This document shows, in pieces, positions 8,142-18,112 of a stretch of DNA of 64,000 nucleotides. Each line of letters starts with the position of its first letter. Position 1 is the first letter of the stretch. The notes below the pieces were generated by a model that saw only the letters and a list, made by a program, of their open reading frames with translations, searched no databases and was not told the DNA's origin. This DNA comes from Alteromonas hispanica (GTDB taxonomy: Bacteria; Pseudomonadota; Gammaproteobacteria; Enterobacterales; Alteromonadaceae). Position numbers and translations under genes: made by a program. The stretch spans positions 124,001-188,000 of the forward strand of contig NZ_JAAAWP010000007.1 of NCBI RefSeq assembly GCF_010500915.1. The letters are read 5' to 3'.

Positions 8142-8912
8142 TTACCAGGCAGTTACACCACCGTCTACGGCAACTGTTTGTCCGTTCATATAGCTGTTGC
8201 CTGGAGACAGCATCAACAGCATGGTATTTACTATTTCCTGAGGTTCGCCCAAACGCTTCATTGGGCTGCCTTGCCCCAGCTGAGCTTGGGCCTCTGGCGT
8301 ATTGTAGCCATCAACATTTAGAATGTTTGTGGGGCTGTAAAACGGGCAAATGGCATTTACACGTACATTTTTCCTTCCATATTCAACAGCAGCGGTGCGC
8401 GTAACGCCTGCAACGGCGTGTTTAGCGGCGGCATAGGCAGCGCCTTTAGGGGCTCCACCAAGCCCTGCGAGAGAACTCACATTCAGCACATGTCCCTTCT
8501 TTTGCGACAGCATGGCTGGAATTTGGTATTTCATACCAAACATCACTCCTTTAACGTTTACTGCAAACTGACTGTCCATAATTGCTTCTGTCATTTCATG
8601 AACTGGCGCAGGGGTATGGGCAATACCGGCATTATTTACGGCAATATCTAGGCGTCCAAATTTTTCTATGGCTAATTCTACCAGCGCCTTATTTAGTGTC
8701 TCTTCCGCAATGTTACCCGCGATCACTTCTACAGCAGTCAGCGGCTGCAATTCAGTTTGCACTTCTTCAAGGGCCGTTTCATTTATATCACTGAGTACTA
8801 ATTTTGCTCCTCGCTCAGCTAGCCCTTTTGCTAAAAGACGTCCAAAACCGCTTGCTGCGCCAGTTATAAGTGCCACTTGTCCGGTGAAATTAAGAAGTGG
8901 ATCCATAGTCAT
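8142..8912 (-). CDS. Short-chain dehydrogenase/reductase
   Basis: This is a 256-residue classical SDR. The NAD(P)-binding motif TGAASGFG is at 17-24, NNAG at 93-96, the catalytic Ser at about 146-147 (NVSS), Y160 and K164 (YxxxK). It should oxidise a secondary alcohol or reduce a ketone in the cytoplasm. It is the second gene of a minus-strand pair, 32 bases after a haloalkane dehalogenase. The alcohol made by dehalogenation is therefore a plausible substrate, but this is inferred from position only. AAGGA seven bases before the ATG supports the start at 8912. Confidence 0.9.
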   Translation of the reverse strand: MTMDPLLNFTGQVALITGAASGFGRLLAKGLAERGAKLVLSDINETALEEVQTELQPLTAVEVIAGNIAEETLNKALVELAIEKFGRLDIAVNNAGIAHTPAPVHEMTEAIMDSQFAVNVKGVMFGMKYQIPAMLSQKKGHVLNVSSLAGLGGAPKGAAYAAAKHAVAGVTRTAAVEYGRKNVRVNAICPFYSPTNILNVDGYNTPEAQAQLGQGSPMKRLGEPQEIVNTMLLMLSPGNSYMNGQTVAVDGGVTAW

Positions 8913-8944
8913 GTTATTTTCCTTTTATAATTTGTGTGATTTAG

Positions 8945-9853
8945 TTATTGGTAGCTGCGTATGAAAGAGATAAGCAACTGAGCCAACTCTTCCCCTTTGT
9001 CCTCTTGCACAAAGTGCCCGCCGGATTTTATCGAAGCGTGTTTTAGTCCTTTGCAGCCAGGTATTTGCTTTTGTAAATACTTTTCGCCGCCAGCAGTGAC
9101 AGGGTCTCCGTCACTAAATGCCGTCATAAAGGGTTTATTAAACTGTTTTAAAGACTGCCATGCGTTTCGGTTAGCCTGTGAATCTGGGCTATCTGGTTCG
9201 GTAGGTACAAGTAGCGGAAACATTCGCGCGCCCATTTTATAACTCTCATCGGGAAAGGGCGCGTCGTAAGCCGCCAAGGCATGTTCATCTATGCCGGAAA
9301 GGGTACCGTTGTTAATAATGTTTGAGGTTGGGAACTCTTCAACATCTTGTGAAAAGCGACGCCACCGTGTGAATGCTTCCGTTGGCTTCACATCGCCAGT
9401 GGGTAGCCCAGTATTTGATGCCATCACACCCGCGAAACGTGTCGGCATGTCTGCCACCATTCTAAGGCCTAAGAGGCCGCCCCAATCTTGACAAAACAAG
9501 GTTGCAGGCCCTTTGACTACCTGATTGAACCAGTCTTTTAGCCAAATTAAATGCCTGCCATAGGTGTAGTCGCTTTTCAATGTCGGTTTATCTGAGCGAC
9601 CAAAACCAATTAAGTCAGGGACAAAAACACAAAAACCCGCTTCGGCAAGTAGCGGCATCATTTTTCTATACAAATATGCCCACGTGGGTTCTCCATGCAG
9701 AAGTACAACGGGATGACCTTCTGTTGGCCCCAGTTGATAATAAGCCATACACAGTTCACTACTCACCGTATCGGTAACTTCAATAAAATGTGCCGGATAG
9801 GGAAAATCAGAAATATCGGCAAAGGCATTTTCGGGTGTTTTAAGTACTTTCAT
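8945..9853 (-). CDS. Haloalkane dehalogenase (DhlA/HLD-I type)
   Basis: This is a 302-residue alpha/beta-hydrolase. Haloalkane dehalogenases cleave carbon-halogen bonds to give an alcohol and halide. The family signature HGEPTW is at 53-58. The nucleophile elbow is CQDWGG (D123), and the adjacent W124 is a halide-binding residue. W164 may be the second halide-binding Trp. D248 or D250 is the likely acid, and H280 the base (GGHFVQED). The length is close to Xanthobacter DhlA (310). An AAGGAGCGTT site precedes the ATG. It is read with the SDR and divergently from the beta-oxidation operon. The natural substrate may be a marine halocarbon or a non-halogenated ester or epoxide; this cannot be decided here. 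Confidence 0.85.
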   Translation of the reverse strand: MKVLKTPENAFADISDFPYPAHFIEVTDTVSSELCMAYYQLGPTEGHPVVLLHGEPTWAYLYRKMMPLLAEAGFCVFVPDLIGFGRSDKPTLKSDYTYGRHLIWLKDWFNQVVKGPATLFCQDWGGLLGLRMVADMPTRFAGVMASNTGLPTGDVKPTEAFTRWRRFSQDVEEFPTSNIINNGTLSGIDEHALAAYDAPFPDESYKMGARMFPLLVPTEPDSPDSQANRNAWQSLKQFNKPFMTAFSDGDPVTAGGEKYLQKQIPGCKGLKHASIKSGGHFVQEDKGEELAQLLISFIRSYQ

Positions 9854-10047
9854 GACATAACGCTCCTTGTAAAAATGATGATCAAAGCATTAACGTTAGC
9901 GTAACAAAAGCGCTCGCAGATAATTCTGTCAATCGATCTGTATCTAGCGCGATACGTGCTCTTTAGCCAAATGTGAAGAAGAAAAAGGCTTTCAACCCCG
10001 TATTCAATATTGTGATAAATGTCTATAACACCAATAAACTTGGATGA

Positions 10048-10076
10048 TTGACAACACTGCAATAACATCCGATTAA
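10048..10076 (+). promoter_or_regulatory. Candidate sigma-70 promoter of the beta-oxidation operon
   Basis: A perfect -35 TTGACA (10048-10053) is followed after 17 bases by a weak -10 (GATTAA, 10071-10076). The start codon would be about 15 bases past the transcription start. The -10 is poor, so an activator or another promoter may be involved. Confidence 0.35.
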
Positions 10077-10097
10077 CGTGATAAACAGGAAATGGTT

Positions 10098-12236
10098 ATG
10101 ACTCAGACGGAAAATAACGCAGTAGCGTATGAAGTAACGCAGGGTGTTGCCACTCTCACGATGCAAAGCGCGCCGGTAAATGCACTATCAAGAGCGCTTC
10201 GCATAGGCCTGATTGAGGGTGTCGACAATGCGATTAAAGACGACAGCGTAAGTGCAATCGTTATCACTTCATCGCTTCCCATATTCTCAGGCGGTGCTGA
10301 CATCAGCGAGTTCTCTGGTGGCGACTTATCACCAATGCTACCTGAAGTTCTCGACAAAATTGAGAACGCATCGAAGCCTGTTATTGCCGTTCTTCCTGGG
10401 CCGGCTTTTGGCGGCGGTTTGGAAGTTGCACTTGCATGTCACCATCGGGTGACATTTGCCGATAACAAGGTTGGTCTCCCAGAAGTCAATCTTGGTATCT
10501 TACCTGGGGCAGGTGGCACACAGCGCCTACCTAGACTTGCCGACGCTCAAACAGCTCTTACCATGATAGTTACGGGTAAACCCACATCGGTACTCAAGTT
10601 ACCGGGTGTATTCGATAAAATATCAGACAAACCTGAACACCTTTTAGAAGACACCAAAGCCTATTTAGCATCGCTTAGCGGACCAAACGCCGTTAAGCGT
10701 GCTTGTGACATTACACTTTCCATGTCTGAGGAAACTCAGGGAGTGTTTGAAGCAGTCACTGCTCAGACCAAAAAAGCATCAAAAGGCTTTTTCGCACCGC
10801 TTAAATGTATAGAGGCGGTTCGTGGCGCTTATACCTTATCGTTTGAGGATGGCCTTAAAAACGAAGGCAAGCTATTTATGGAGTGTATGAATACACCCCA
10901 GGCGAGAGCTCAGCAGCACTTCTTCTTTGCAGAGCGCGCAGCCGGTCACGTAAAAGACTTCGATAAAACAACGCCAGAACGCAATATCGAGAAAGTTGCA
11001 ATCATTGGTGCAGGCACTATGGGCGGTGGTATAGCGATGAACTTCGCCAATGCCGGTATTCCAGTAACTATGCTTGAGCTAAAAGAGGAAGCACTGGAAA
11101 AGGGCTTGGCACTTATTCGTAAGAATTACGAAAACAGCGCTAAAAAGGGCAAGCTGACTCAAGAACAAGTAGAAACGCGAATGGCATTGCTTTCAGGCAC
11201 TACCACTTACGACGATTTAAGCGACGTAGATTTAGTGATTGAAGCCGTTTTTGAAAAAATGGAAGTCAAGAAGGCCGTTTTTTCAACCCTCGACAAAGTA
11301 TGTAAGCCAGGTGCCATATTAGCGTCTAATACATCGACGCTTGATATTGATGAAATTGCGACAGCAACGTCTCGTCCTGAAGACGTCATTGGCCTTCATT
11401 TCTTCTCTCCAGCAAACGTTATGCGTCTGCTAGAGGTTGTTAAGGCCGATAAGACATCACCTGAAGTAATCAAAACCTGCATGAAAATGGCCAAGCGTAT
11501 TAAAAAGGTCGCCGTGTTAGTGGGTGTATGTTTTGGATTCGTTGGTAATCGAATGATTGAGCCATATGGTCGCGAGGCTAATCGTTTGCTATTAGAAGGG
11601 GCGTCACCTGAGCAAGTAGACAAAGTGCTTACTGACTTTGGTATGCCAATGGGGCCATTTACGATGGGTGATATGGCTGGGTTAGATATTGGCTACTATG
11701 TTCGCCAGTCTCGTCAAGAGCACATTGCTCATGATCCAGCATATGGCGCTGTTGCCGACCGTCTTGTTGAAATGGGACGCAATGGTCTTAAAACAGGCCG
11801 CGGTACTTATAACTACGAACCCGGTAGTCGAGTTCCCATTCCAGATCCCGAAGTGTTAGAGATTGCCAAAAAAGAAGCCGAACGTTTAGGGGTTCAGCAA
11901 CGTTCAGACATAAGCGATGAAGAGATTTTAGTTCGCGTGATGTTTTCTCTGATAAACGAAGGCGCGATTATTCTTGAAGAAGGTATTGCGGCTAAATCAA
12001 GCGATATTGACGTGATTTACGTCTATGGTTACGGCTTCCCAGTGTTCCGTGGTGGCCCTATGCAATATGCAGATGAAGTGGGATTGAAAACCATATTAGA
12101 CAAGCTGACAACGTATCGTGACCAGCTTGGCGATTACGGCAAAATGTGGTTAGAGCCAAGCGATCTACTAGTCAAACTGACGCAAGAAGGCGGCAGTTTC
12201 AAAAGTTACAAAAATAAGGAACAATACAATGCGTGA
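10098..12236 (+). CDS. FadB/FadJ-like enoyl-CoA hydratase / 3-hydroxyacyl-CoA dehydrogenase
   Basis: This is a multifunctional beta-oxidation enzyme of 712 residues. The N-terminal crotonase domain has the oxyanion-hole SGGADISEF and both usual glutamates (FGGGLE and GLPE). The 3-hydroxyacyl-CoA dehydrogenase part has the NAD motif [11 protein letters not shown] near residue 305, the catalytic His in GLHFFSPAN, and a C-terminal domain ending near [13 protein letters not shown]. It hydrates enoyl-CoA and oxidises the product to 3-ketoacyl-CoA in the cytoplasm. Two in-frame ATGs exist, at 10092 and 10098. The second is chosen because AGGA lies seven bases before it. The stop overlaps the thiolase start by 8 bases, showing translational coupling. 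Confidence 0.93.
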   Translation: MTQTENNAVAYEVTQGVATLTMQSAPVNALSRALRIGLIEGVDNAIKDDSVSAIVITSSLPIFSGGADISEFSGGDLSPMLPEVLDKIENASKPVIAVLPGPAFGGGLEVALACHHRVTFADNKVGLPEVNLGILPGAGGTQRLPRLADAQTALTMIVTGKPTSVLKLPGVFDKISDKPEHLLEDTKAYLASLSGPNAVKRACDITLSMSEETQGVFEAVTAQTKKASKGFFAPLKCIEAVRGAYTLSFEDGLKNEGKLFMECMNTPQARAQQHFFFAERAAGHVKDFDKTTPERNIEKVAIIGAGTMGGGIAMNFANAGIPVTMLELKEEALEKGLALIRKNYENSAKKGKLTQEQVETRMALLSGTTTYDDLSDVDLVIEAVFEKMEVKKAVFSTLDKVCKPGAILASNTSTLDIDEIATATSRPEDVIGLHFFSPANVMRLLEVVKADKTSPEVIKTCMKMAKRIKKVAVLVGVCFGFVGNRMIEPYGREANRLLLEGASPEQVDKVLTDFGMPMGPFTMGDMAGLDIGYYVRQSRQEHIAHDPAYGAVADRLVEMGRNGLKTGRGTYNYEPGSRVPIPDPEVLEIAKKEAERLGVQQRSDISDEEILVRVMFSLINEGAIILEEGIAAKSSDIDVIYVYGYGFPVFRGGPMQYADEVGLKTILDKLTTYRDQLGDYGKMWLEPSDLLVKLTQEGGSFKSYKNKEQYNA

Positions 12237-13410
12237 TGCAGTAATTGTTAGCACAGCAAGAACGCCTATAGGGCGTGCCTACAAAGGCGTCTTAAATAAC
12301 TTGCCTGCGCCTTCGCTTGGTGGCCACGCCATCAAAAATGCGGTTGAGCGTGCAGGTATAAATCCAGCCTCTGTTGATGATGTCATTATGGGCTCTGCGC
12401 TCACCCAAGGGAGTGGCGGAATGAACATCGGTCGTTTAGCAGCACTTGCTGGCGATTTACCTGTTTCGGTTGCGGGAATGACCCTCGACAGGCAGTGCAG
12501 CTCGGGGATGTATGCCATTGCTACCGCGGCTAATACTATCCGCTCCGGCGAAACAAACATTATGGTTGCGGGTGGGCTAGATTCAATCTCGTTAGTGCAG
12601 AATAAAAATATGAACACCTACCGTGCGGTAGACCCAGCACTAGTGGCTAAACACAACGATATTTACATGCCAATGCTGCAAACAGCAGAAGTGGTGGCTA
12701 AGCGCTATAACATTAGCCGCGATGCACAAGACGAATACGGATATCAAAGCCAGATGCGTACTGCGGCAGCGCAATCTGCAGGCAAATTTGATGATGAAAT
12801 TGTACCTATCACTGCCACACAGCAACTGTTCAACAAAGAAACAGGCGAAACCAGTGAAAGGGAAGCTACGTTGTCGAAAGATGAAGGTAACCGTCCTGAA
12901 ACTTCATTAGAAGGGCTGCAAGGCCTTAAACCGGTCATTGAAGGCGGTTGCATAACAGCGGGTAACGCCAGTCAGTTGTCTGACGGTGCCAGCGCTACCG
13001 TAATTATGGATGAAAACACAGCCGCAAAAGGAAGCACACAGCCTCTTGGCGTTTATCGCGGCATTGCGGTTGCGGGTTGTGAACCTGATGAAATGGGAAT
13101 AGGCCCTGTTTTTGCCATTCCTAAGCTATTAAAGCAGCATGGATTGACCATGGATGATATAGGTCTATGGGAACTCAACGAGGCGTTTGCGGTACAAGTT
13201 TTATACTGTCGCGATAAATTGGGCATTCCAGACGAATTATTAAATGTAAACGGCGGTGCCATTTCTATTGGTCACCCCTATGGCATGAGCGGTGCTCGTA
13301 TGGTGGGTCACGCACTCATCGAAGGTAAAAGACGTGGTGCGAAATTTGTCGTTTGCACTATGTGTATCGGTGGCGGCATGGGCGCTGCTGGTTTATTTGA
13401 AGTTCTATAG
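12229..13410 (+). CDS. Acetyl-CoA C-acyltransferase (thiolase)
   Basis: This is a 393-residue thiolase that cleaves 3-ketoacyl-CoA to acetyl-CoA and a shortened acyl-CoA. The acylated cysteine is C90 (LDRQCSSGM), the catalytic His is in the [10 protein letters not shown] motif near 349, and the proton-shuttling Cys is in [10 protein letters not shown] near 381. It overlaps the preceding multifunctional enzyme by 8 bases and lies 9 bases before a large acyl-CoA dehydrogenase, so the three form an operon. The family also includes biosynthetic acetoacetyl-CoA thiolases. The operon context favours degradation. Confidence 0.94.
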   Translation: MRDAVIVSTARTPIGRAYKGVLNNLPAPSLGGHAIKNAVERAGINPASVDDVIMGSALTQGSGGMNIGRLAALAGDLPVSVAGMTLDRQCSSGMYAIATAANTIRSGETNIMVAGGLDSISLVQNKNMNTYRAVDPALVAKHNDIYMPMLQTAEVVAKRYNISRDAQDEYGYQSQMRTAAAQSAGKFDDEIVPITATQQLFNKETGETSEREATLSKDEGNRPETSLEGLQGLKPVIEGGCITAGNASQLSDGASATVIMDENTAAKGSTQPLGVYRGIAVAGCEPDEMGIGPVFAIPKLLKQHGLTMDDIGLWELNEAFAVQVLYCRDKLGIPDELLNVNGGAISIGHPYGMSGARMVGHALIEGKRRGAKFVVCTMCIGGGMGAAGLFEVL

Positions 13411-13419
13411 GTATTTAGT

Positions 13420-15219
13420 ATGGAAGGTTATAAAGCTCCACAACGCGACGCCATGTTTGTAACACATGAGCTACTCGACTTTCAAAGTCACTATCAAAAG
13501 TTAGGTTTCGACGAAGCCTCCGAAGACTTGGTTTCAGCAATCTTTGCAGAGGCGGCTAAGTTTTCAGAAAACACGCTTGCACCTATTAACCAATCTGGTG
13601 ATGAAGAAGGTTGTAAGTGGGACAACGGTGTGGTTACTACACCTAAAGGTTTCAAAGAAGCTTATCAGACCTATGTTGAAGGCGGATGGCCAAGTATGGC
13701 GCACCCAGAAGAGTTTGGCGGACAAAACCTTCCTTACTCACTTGCTTCAATAATTGCTGAATGGTTTTCTGGTGCAAACCACTCGTGGGCTATGTATCCA
13801 GGTCTAAGCCAAGGTTGTATGGAAACACTTAAAGCGCACGGCACGAAAGAACAGCAAGATATGTTTCTTCATAAGCTAATCAGCGGAGAATGGACAGGCA
13901 CAATGTGTTTAACAGAGGCACACTGTGGATCTGACCTTGGTATGCTGAAATGCCGCGCAGAACCGCAAGAAGATGGTAGTTACAGCCTAACCGGCACGAA
14001 GATCTTCATCTCTGCCGGTGAGCATGACATGTCTGAAAACATCGTGCATATCGTATTGGCTCGCCTGCCTGACGCGCCTGAGGGCACCAAAGGTATTTCT
14101 CTTTTTGTTGTGCCAAAATACAACGTGTCGCAAGACGGTGAGAAGCAAGATCGCAATGCGGTAAATTGCGGCAGTATAGAACACAAGATGGGTATCAAAG
14201 CTAGCGCAACTTGCGTAATTAACTTTGATGGCGCTAAAGGGTTCCTTATTGGTCCTCCTAACCGCGGCCTTAACTGTATGTTTACCTTTATGAACACTGC
14301 ACGGATAGGCACTGGCCTTGAAGGTCTGGCAGCGTCAGAAACGGCATTCCAAGGTGCGCTTAAGTACGCGAAAGACCGAGTGCAGTTTCGCTCAATGACA
14401 GGGCGTAAGAACCCAGACGGTCCTGCTGATCCCATTATTGTGCACCCAGACGTGCGTCGTATGTTGTTAACGCAAAAAGCATTTGCCGAAGGCAATCGTG
14501 CATTAGCCGCATACTGTATGCAAATGGTAGATGTAACCTTATATGGCGAGGATGAAGTTGCTAAGCAAACAGCAGAAGCAAAACTTGCATTCTTGACGCC
14601 GATTGTTAAAGCGTTTTTGACTGAAACTGCTCAAGAAACCACAAGCTACGGTATGCAGGTATACGGCGGCCACGGTTTCATTAAAGAGTGGGGCATGGAG
14701 CAGCTTGCACGTGATACACGTATTTGTACCATGTACGAAGGCACTACGGGTATTCAGGCAGTGGATTTACTTGGCCGTAAGGTGATGGGATCTAACGGTG
14801 AATTGCTCAATGTATTTGTGCAGGAAGTTCGCGATTACTGTAACTCTCTTCGCGACAATGCACAGTTTAGCGCATGGACAAATGCACTAAACTCGCATTT
14901 AGATGAGTGGCAGCAAGTAACCATGGATATTGGCAAAGCGGCTGCGTCTAACCCAGACGAAATCGGTGCGGCTTCCGTTGATTACCTTATGTACTCAGGT
15001 TACGTGACTGTTGCATATTTCTGGTTACGTATGGCAGTTAAGGCACAAGAACAGCTTGATGCCGGAAGCACAGAAACGGAATTCTACAAGAGTAAAATAC
15101 TGACTACAGGGTTCTACTTTGATCGTTTGCTTACGCGCACGCGTTCACTGGTTTCTGCAATGCAGTCTGGTTCGGACAACCTGATGTCTATGCCTGAAAG
15201 TATGTTTGCTGTTGAATAA
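13420..15219 (+). CDS. Large acyl-CoA dehydrogenase with extra C-terminal domain (DmdC/FadE-like)
   Basis: This is a 599-residue flavoprotein of the long branch of acyl-CoA dehydrogenases. These carry an added C-terminal helical domain, as in DmdC, which acts on methylmercaptopropionyl-CoA, and related medium/long-chain enzymes. MCLTEAHCGSDLG is the flavin and substrate segment, and MYEGTTGIQAVDLLGRK carries the likely catalytic Glu. It should introduce the 2,3 double bond that the hydratase two genes upstream then uses. The sequence alone does not separate a DMSP role from general fatty-acid oxidation; its operon partners favour the latter. Confidence 0.92.
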   Translation: MEGYKAPQRDAMFVTHELLDFQSHYQKLGFDEASEDLVSAIFAEAAKFSENTLAPINQSGDEEGCKWDNGVVTTPKGFKEAYQTYVEGGWPSMAHPEEFGGQNLPYSLASIIAEWFSGANHSWAMYPGLSQGCMETLKAHGTKEQQDMFLHKLISGEWTGTMCLTEAHCGSDLGMLKCRAEPQEDGSYSLTGTKIFISAGEHDMSENIVHIVLARLPDAPEGTKGISLFVVPKYNVSQDGEKQDRNAVNCGSIEHKMGIKASATCVINFDGAKGFLIGPPNRGLNCMFTFMNTARIGTGLEGLAASETAFQGALKYAKDRVQFRSMTGRKNPDGPADPIIVHPDVRRMLLTQKAFAEGNRALAAYCMQMVDVTLYGEDEVAKQTAEAKLAFLTPIVKAFLTETAQETTSYGMQVYGGHGFIKEWGMEQLARDTRICTMYEGTTGIQAVDLLGRKVMGSNGELLNVFVQEVRDYCNSLRDNAQFSAWTNALNSHLDEWQQVTMDIGKAAASNPDEIGAASVDYLMYSGYVTVAYFWLRMAVKAQEQLDAGSTETEFYKSKILTTGFYFDRLLTRTRSLVSAMQSGSDNLMSMPESMFAVE

Positions 15220-15260
15220 TTAGCTTTTAGCAAACCTAGTGTGCCGGGTAACGAGAGTGT

Positions 15261-16226
15261 GTGAATCAATCGCCACTTTTGTTACTCGGCTTTTTTATTG
15301 GTGCTTACATAATGTTAGATTCACGATATGTCTCCATTGATGGCAAGAAAATTCATTATCTCAGCCGAGAATCACAGCGCGGAACTAACGCGCCTGAGTC
15401 TGAAAGTGACGAACAAAAAACACTGTTAATTTTGTTTCACGGCTTCCCTGAAAATTCTCACGCATGGGAGCCGTTTATACGCTGCACTCCCGAACATGTT
15501 GATGTTATTGCCCCTGACTTACCCGGTTATCACTTGTCTGAGGTATTGCCCTCCCAGCGAGACTATGAAGTGCCTGCGTTGATAAAGCGCATGGTTTTAT
15601 TTATTGAATCAGTTAAAAAGGGCAGAAAAATTGTGTTAATAGGGCACGACTGGGGCGGTGCTATTGCATGGCCACTTGCGGCTTTTCACAGTGAGTTAAT
15701 TGATAAACTTGTTATTCTCAATGCTGCGCACCCTTCAACATTTACACAGTCGTTAATAACAAGCAAAACCCAGCGTGAAAAGAGTCAATATATTGATGCG
15801 CTTCGAGATAACGGCGCTGAGAACATGTTGGCAGACACAAATTTTAGCCTATTGAGGGAAATGCTGGGCGCCAGCTTTTTCAAACGAGAACATGAATATG
15901 CCAACTCACTTTTAAATGACTGGCAAGATAAAAATAAACTCAATGCTATGTTGAGTTACTACAGAAATATGCCACAAAAAATACCCGGTATTAACGCATC
16001 GCCAGATGAGTTAGCGAACATACACGTTCCCAATATCAACATTTCTCTGGAAACTTTGGTTCTGTGGGGTAGAGAAGATAAAGCTTTTGATACTGCTGTA
16101 CTTCAAGGTATTGAACACTATGTTCCGCACTGCAAGGTGATTTACCACGATACGGCAAGCCACTGGATCCACCGAGAATATTCAGACTGGGCAGCTATAA
16201 ACGTCATCGAATTTATAGAGGCGTAA
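15261..16226 (+). CDS. Alpha/beta hydrolase (epoxide hydrolase-like)
   Basis: This 321-residue protein has the oxyanion segment FHGFPENSHAW and a nucleophile elbow GHDWGG with Asp at 130, as in epoxide hydrolases and dehalogenases. It ends with SHWIHREYSD, which carries the catalytic His. Asp rather than Ser as nucleophile points to an epoxide or halide substrate. The GTG at 15261 follows CGAGAG by a few bases. An ATG at 15312 has no ribosome binding site but would drop a short hydrophobic N-terminus. It lies 41 bases after the acyl-CoA dehydrogenase and is probably co-transcribed. Confidence 0.85.
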   Translation: MNQSPLLLLGFFIGAYIMLDSRYVSIDGKKIHYLSRESQRGTNAPESESDEQKTLLILFHGFPENSHAWEPFIRCTPEHVDVIAPDLPGYHLSEVLPSQRDYEVPALIKRMVLFIESVKKGRKIVLIGHDWGGAIAWPLAAFHSELIDKLVILNAAHPSTFTQSLITSKTQREKSQYIDALRDNGAENMLADTNFSLLREMLGASFFKREHEYANSLLNDWQDKNKLNAMLSYYRNMPQKIPGINASPDELANIHVPNINISLETLVLWGREDKAFDTAVLQGIEHYVPHCKVIYHDTASHWIHREYSDWAAINVIEFIEA

Positions 16227-16252
16227 AAAGCGTTAGAGGCATTCAGAAATAG

Positions 16253-16277
16253 CAGAGGCTCCATAAAAGAGCCTCAG
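16253..16277. terminator. Hairpin between convergent genes
   Basis: GAGGCTC (16255-16261) pairs with GAGCCTC (16269-16275) around CATAAAA, with flanking CA/AG. It sits between the hydrolase stop and the stop of the convergent DUF3718 gene. T-runs are weak on both sides, so its efficiency is uncertain. Confidence 0.45.
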
Positions 16278-16308
16278 ATATTAAGATGGTATTGTTATGC
16301 TATTGAAA

Positions 16309-16707
16309 TTAAATACGGCTGGCTAACTCTTCAGATATCGGTGAGTTCTGTAGCCCTTTTTCAGCAATCCAAGCTTGCAGTGTTTTACCGTCTGCCTCTG
16401 GCTGCTTTAGATCCTTACTTGGCATTTTCTTTACCAAAAGCGTGCCCACTTCCACAGCATTACTTTCAAGAGCGGTACGAATTAAGCTCTGTCCACCACA
16501 AGACACACCAGTGTAATAATCTCTAAGCTTTAATCTGAAGTCAGACTGTACGCGACGCATTTTCTTGCGCAATTCATCTTTGTCATCTGCCTGAACAATA
16601 GTGCAGATATTCGCAAGTGCATCGTTGATGTCGTCTGCTTGCGCCGCATGTGAGAACGCTAGTGTAGATGCAGCAATAACTAACGAAGATTTAACTATTT
16701 TCAACAT
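16309..16707 (-). CDS. DUF3718-like small secreted protein
   Basis: This 132-residue protein has a signal peptide of about 24 residues ending at AAQA-DD. The mature protein has a charged helix (DDKDELRKKMRR) and the segment SCGGQSLIRTALESNA that I associate with the DUF3718 family of Alteromonadales. It is probably periplasmic, and its function is unknown. Two cysteines in the mature part (in NICTI and VSCGG) could form a disulfide. GGGA precedes the ATG. A perfect 17-base palindrome lies in its upstream region at 16822. Confidence 0.75.
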   Translation of the reverse strand: MLKIVKSSLVIAASTLAFSHAAQADDINDALANICTIVQADDKDELRKKMRRVQSDFRLKLRDYYTGVSCGGQSLIRTALESNAVEVGTLLVKKMPSKDLKQPEADGKTLQAWIAEKGLQNSPISEELASRI

Positions 16708-16821
16708 GGTTAAAGTTCCCGATAAGTTTGATTGGTGTTTTTGTGTTCGGTTTTATTAAACGCATTACATTGGGCATCAAAAACATGCTGAAAAATAACT
16801 TAGTATGAATATACATACGTT

Positions 16822-16838
16822 AGACTAAAGTTTAGTCT
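16822..16838. promoter_or_regulatory. Operator-like palindrome upstream of the DUF3718 gene
   Basis: AGACTAAAGTTTAGTCT is a perfect inverted repeat with one central base. TTAGTCT occurs again at 16854-16860. The position, about 115 bases upstream of the DUF3718 start, would suit a repressor or activator site. No regulator can be named. Confidence 0.4.
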
Positions 16839-16916
16839 GTCGTTTAATCAAAATTAGTCTTTTGTATTAGGTGCTTGCATGGAGATTTAGAAAATTTTTG
16901 TGCATTTGTCACGGCT

Positions 16917-16960
16917 ACAAAAAAGTCTCAATGTACCGTGCTCGGGCATATTGAGACTTC
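16917..16960 (-). terminator. Rho-independent terminator of the LysR gene
   Basis: On the minus strand AAGTCTCAAT (16960-16951) pairs with ATTGAGACTT (16933-16924) around a 17-base loop and is followed by a run of six T. It lies 40 bases past the LysR stop. Confidence 0.85.
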
Positions 16961-17000
16961 AAAAGTTGGTTAACGTTTACTGAAGATGTGCGCAGGCGCG

Positions 17001-17903
17001 TTAATGAGGTTTGAAATTGCTCGCCACTTCCATAATTTGTTCGCGCATCCACATATGTGCATAGTCATGATCGGCACTCACATGCCAATACAGGTAATAC
17101 TCTACTGGAGGTAAGTCAAAAGGCACTTCGTATATAGCTAAATCGTAATGTTTAGCTAGGTGAAATGGTAAACAAGCAATAAGGTCGGTTTTTACGATAG
17201 TGCTTGGAACTGTGAGAAAGTGTTGGCCTCGCATGACTTCTTTTCTGCGTTTTCCCATTTTGTCTAAAGCAATATCAATGGGCCCAGCCCCTGACTTTCT
17301 TTGCGATACATTGATATGACCTAGGCGTAAGAATGTTTCTAAATCGAGTCCATTCTTTAGTGCAGGGTGATTCTTTCTCGCCAGCACAACAAAACGGTCT
17401 TGCGCTATTTTCTCTTTGCACAAATGAGGGTCGGTAAAGGTAGATGCGTCTGCAAAGAAATCAAGAGTGCCGCTCGCCATCGCGGACACAACCTGACTGC
17501 GCGGAATTTCGTAGTTTGTTATGCCAATGTTTGGCGCCAAATTCTGAAGGCGAGCAACAAGGCGAGGCATAATACTGGCCTCTAGCAAATCTCTACTTGC
17601 AAAGTTAAATGACTTCTCTGCGGTAAGTGGGTCGAAGGTGTGACTCTCTTGAACACTCTTGCGCAGTAAAGCTAGTGCTTGCCTTGCAGGAACGATAATA
17701 TTTTGCGCCACGGGAGTGGGCGTCATGCTATGACCCGTGCGAACAAATAGAGGGTCGTTCAGCATTTCTCTTAGCCTGGCAAGTGAATTACTTACCGCAG
17801 GTTGCGTAATACATAGAACATCGGCGGCTTTCGTTAAGCTGCCTGCGGTATAAATAGCATCAAACACCGCGAAAAGGTTCAAGTCGACTCTATTGAGATT
17901 CAT
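17001..17903 (-). CDS. LysR-family transcriptional regulator
   Basis: This is a 300-residue LysR-type regulator. The winged helix-turn-helix spans about residues 6-65, with the core SLTKAADVLCITQPAVSNSL and the wing PLFVRTGHSMTPT. The effector-binding periplasmic-protein-like domain follows from about 90. It is transcribed divergently from a MaoC-type hydratase 209 bases away. LysR proteins often control the divergent gene, so that gene is the likely target. AAGGA before the ATG supports the start. The effector is unknown. Confidence 0.92.
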   Translation of the reverse strand: MNLNRVDLNLFAVFDAIYTAGSLTKAADVLCITQPAVSNSLARLREMLNDPLFVRTGHSMTPTPVAQNIIVPARQALALLRKSVQESHTFDPLTAEKSFNFASRDLLEASIMPRLVARLQNLAPNIGITNYEIPRSQVVSAMASGTLDFFADASTFTDPHLCKEKIAQDRFVVLARKNHPALKNGLDLETFLRLGHINVSQRKSGAGPIDIALDKMGKRRKEVMRGQHFLTVPSTIVKTDLIACLPFHLAKHYDLAIYEVPFDLPPVEYYLYWHVSADHDYAHMWMREQIMEVASNFKPH

Positions 17904-18112
17904 AATTAATCCTTCAGTGGGGCGAGTGCCCAGAAAAAGCCAATAGATAATAACAGGCTACAATGTCACAATTGTGTACATAGTAACCACGCATTGTTAA
18001 CGATAGTGTAACAAGAATACTTATAAATACCTATTATTAAAAGTTAATTGAAACATTCAGATTGCTAATAGTAGTGTAGTAAAATTAAAAATAAGTCAGG
18101 GAATTTAGAAAA

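Noticed and set aside
13420..15219. Specific DmdC (DMSP demethylation) call
   Set aside because: The protein is in the right long subfamily, but no other dmd gene is nearby and its operon is general beta-oxidation.
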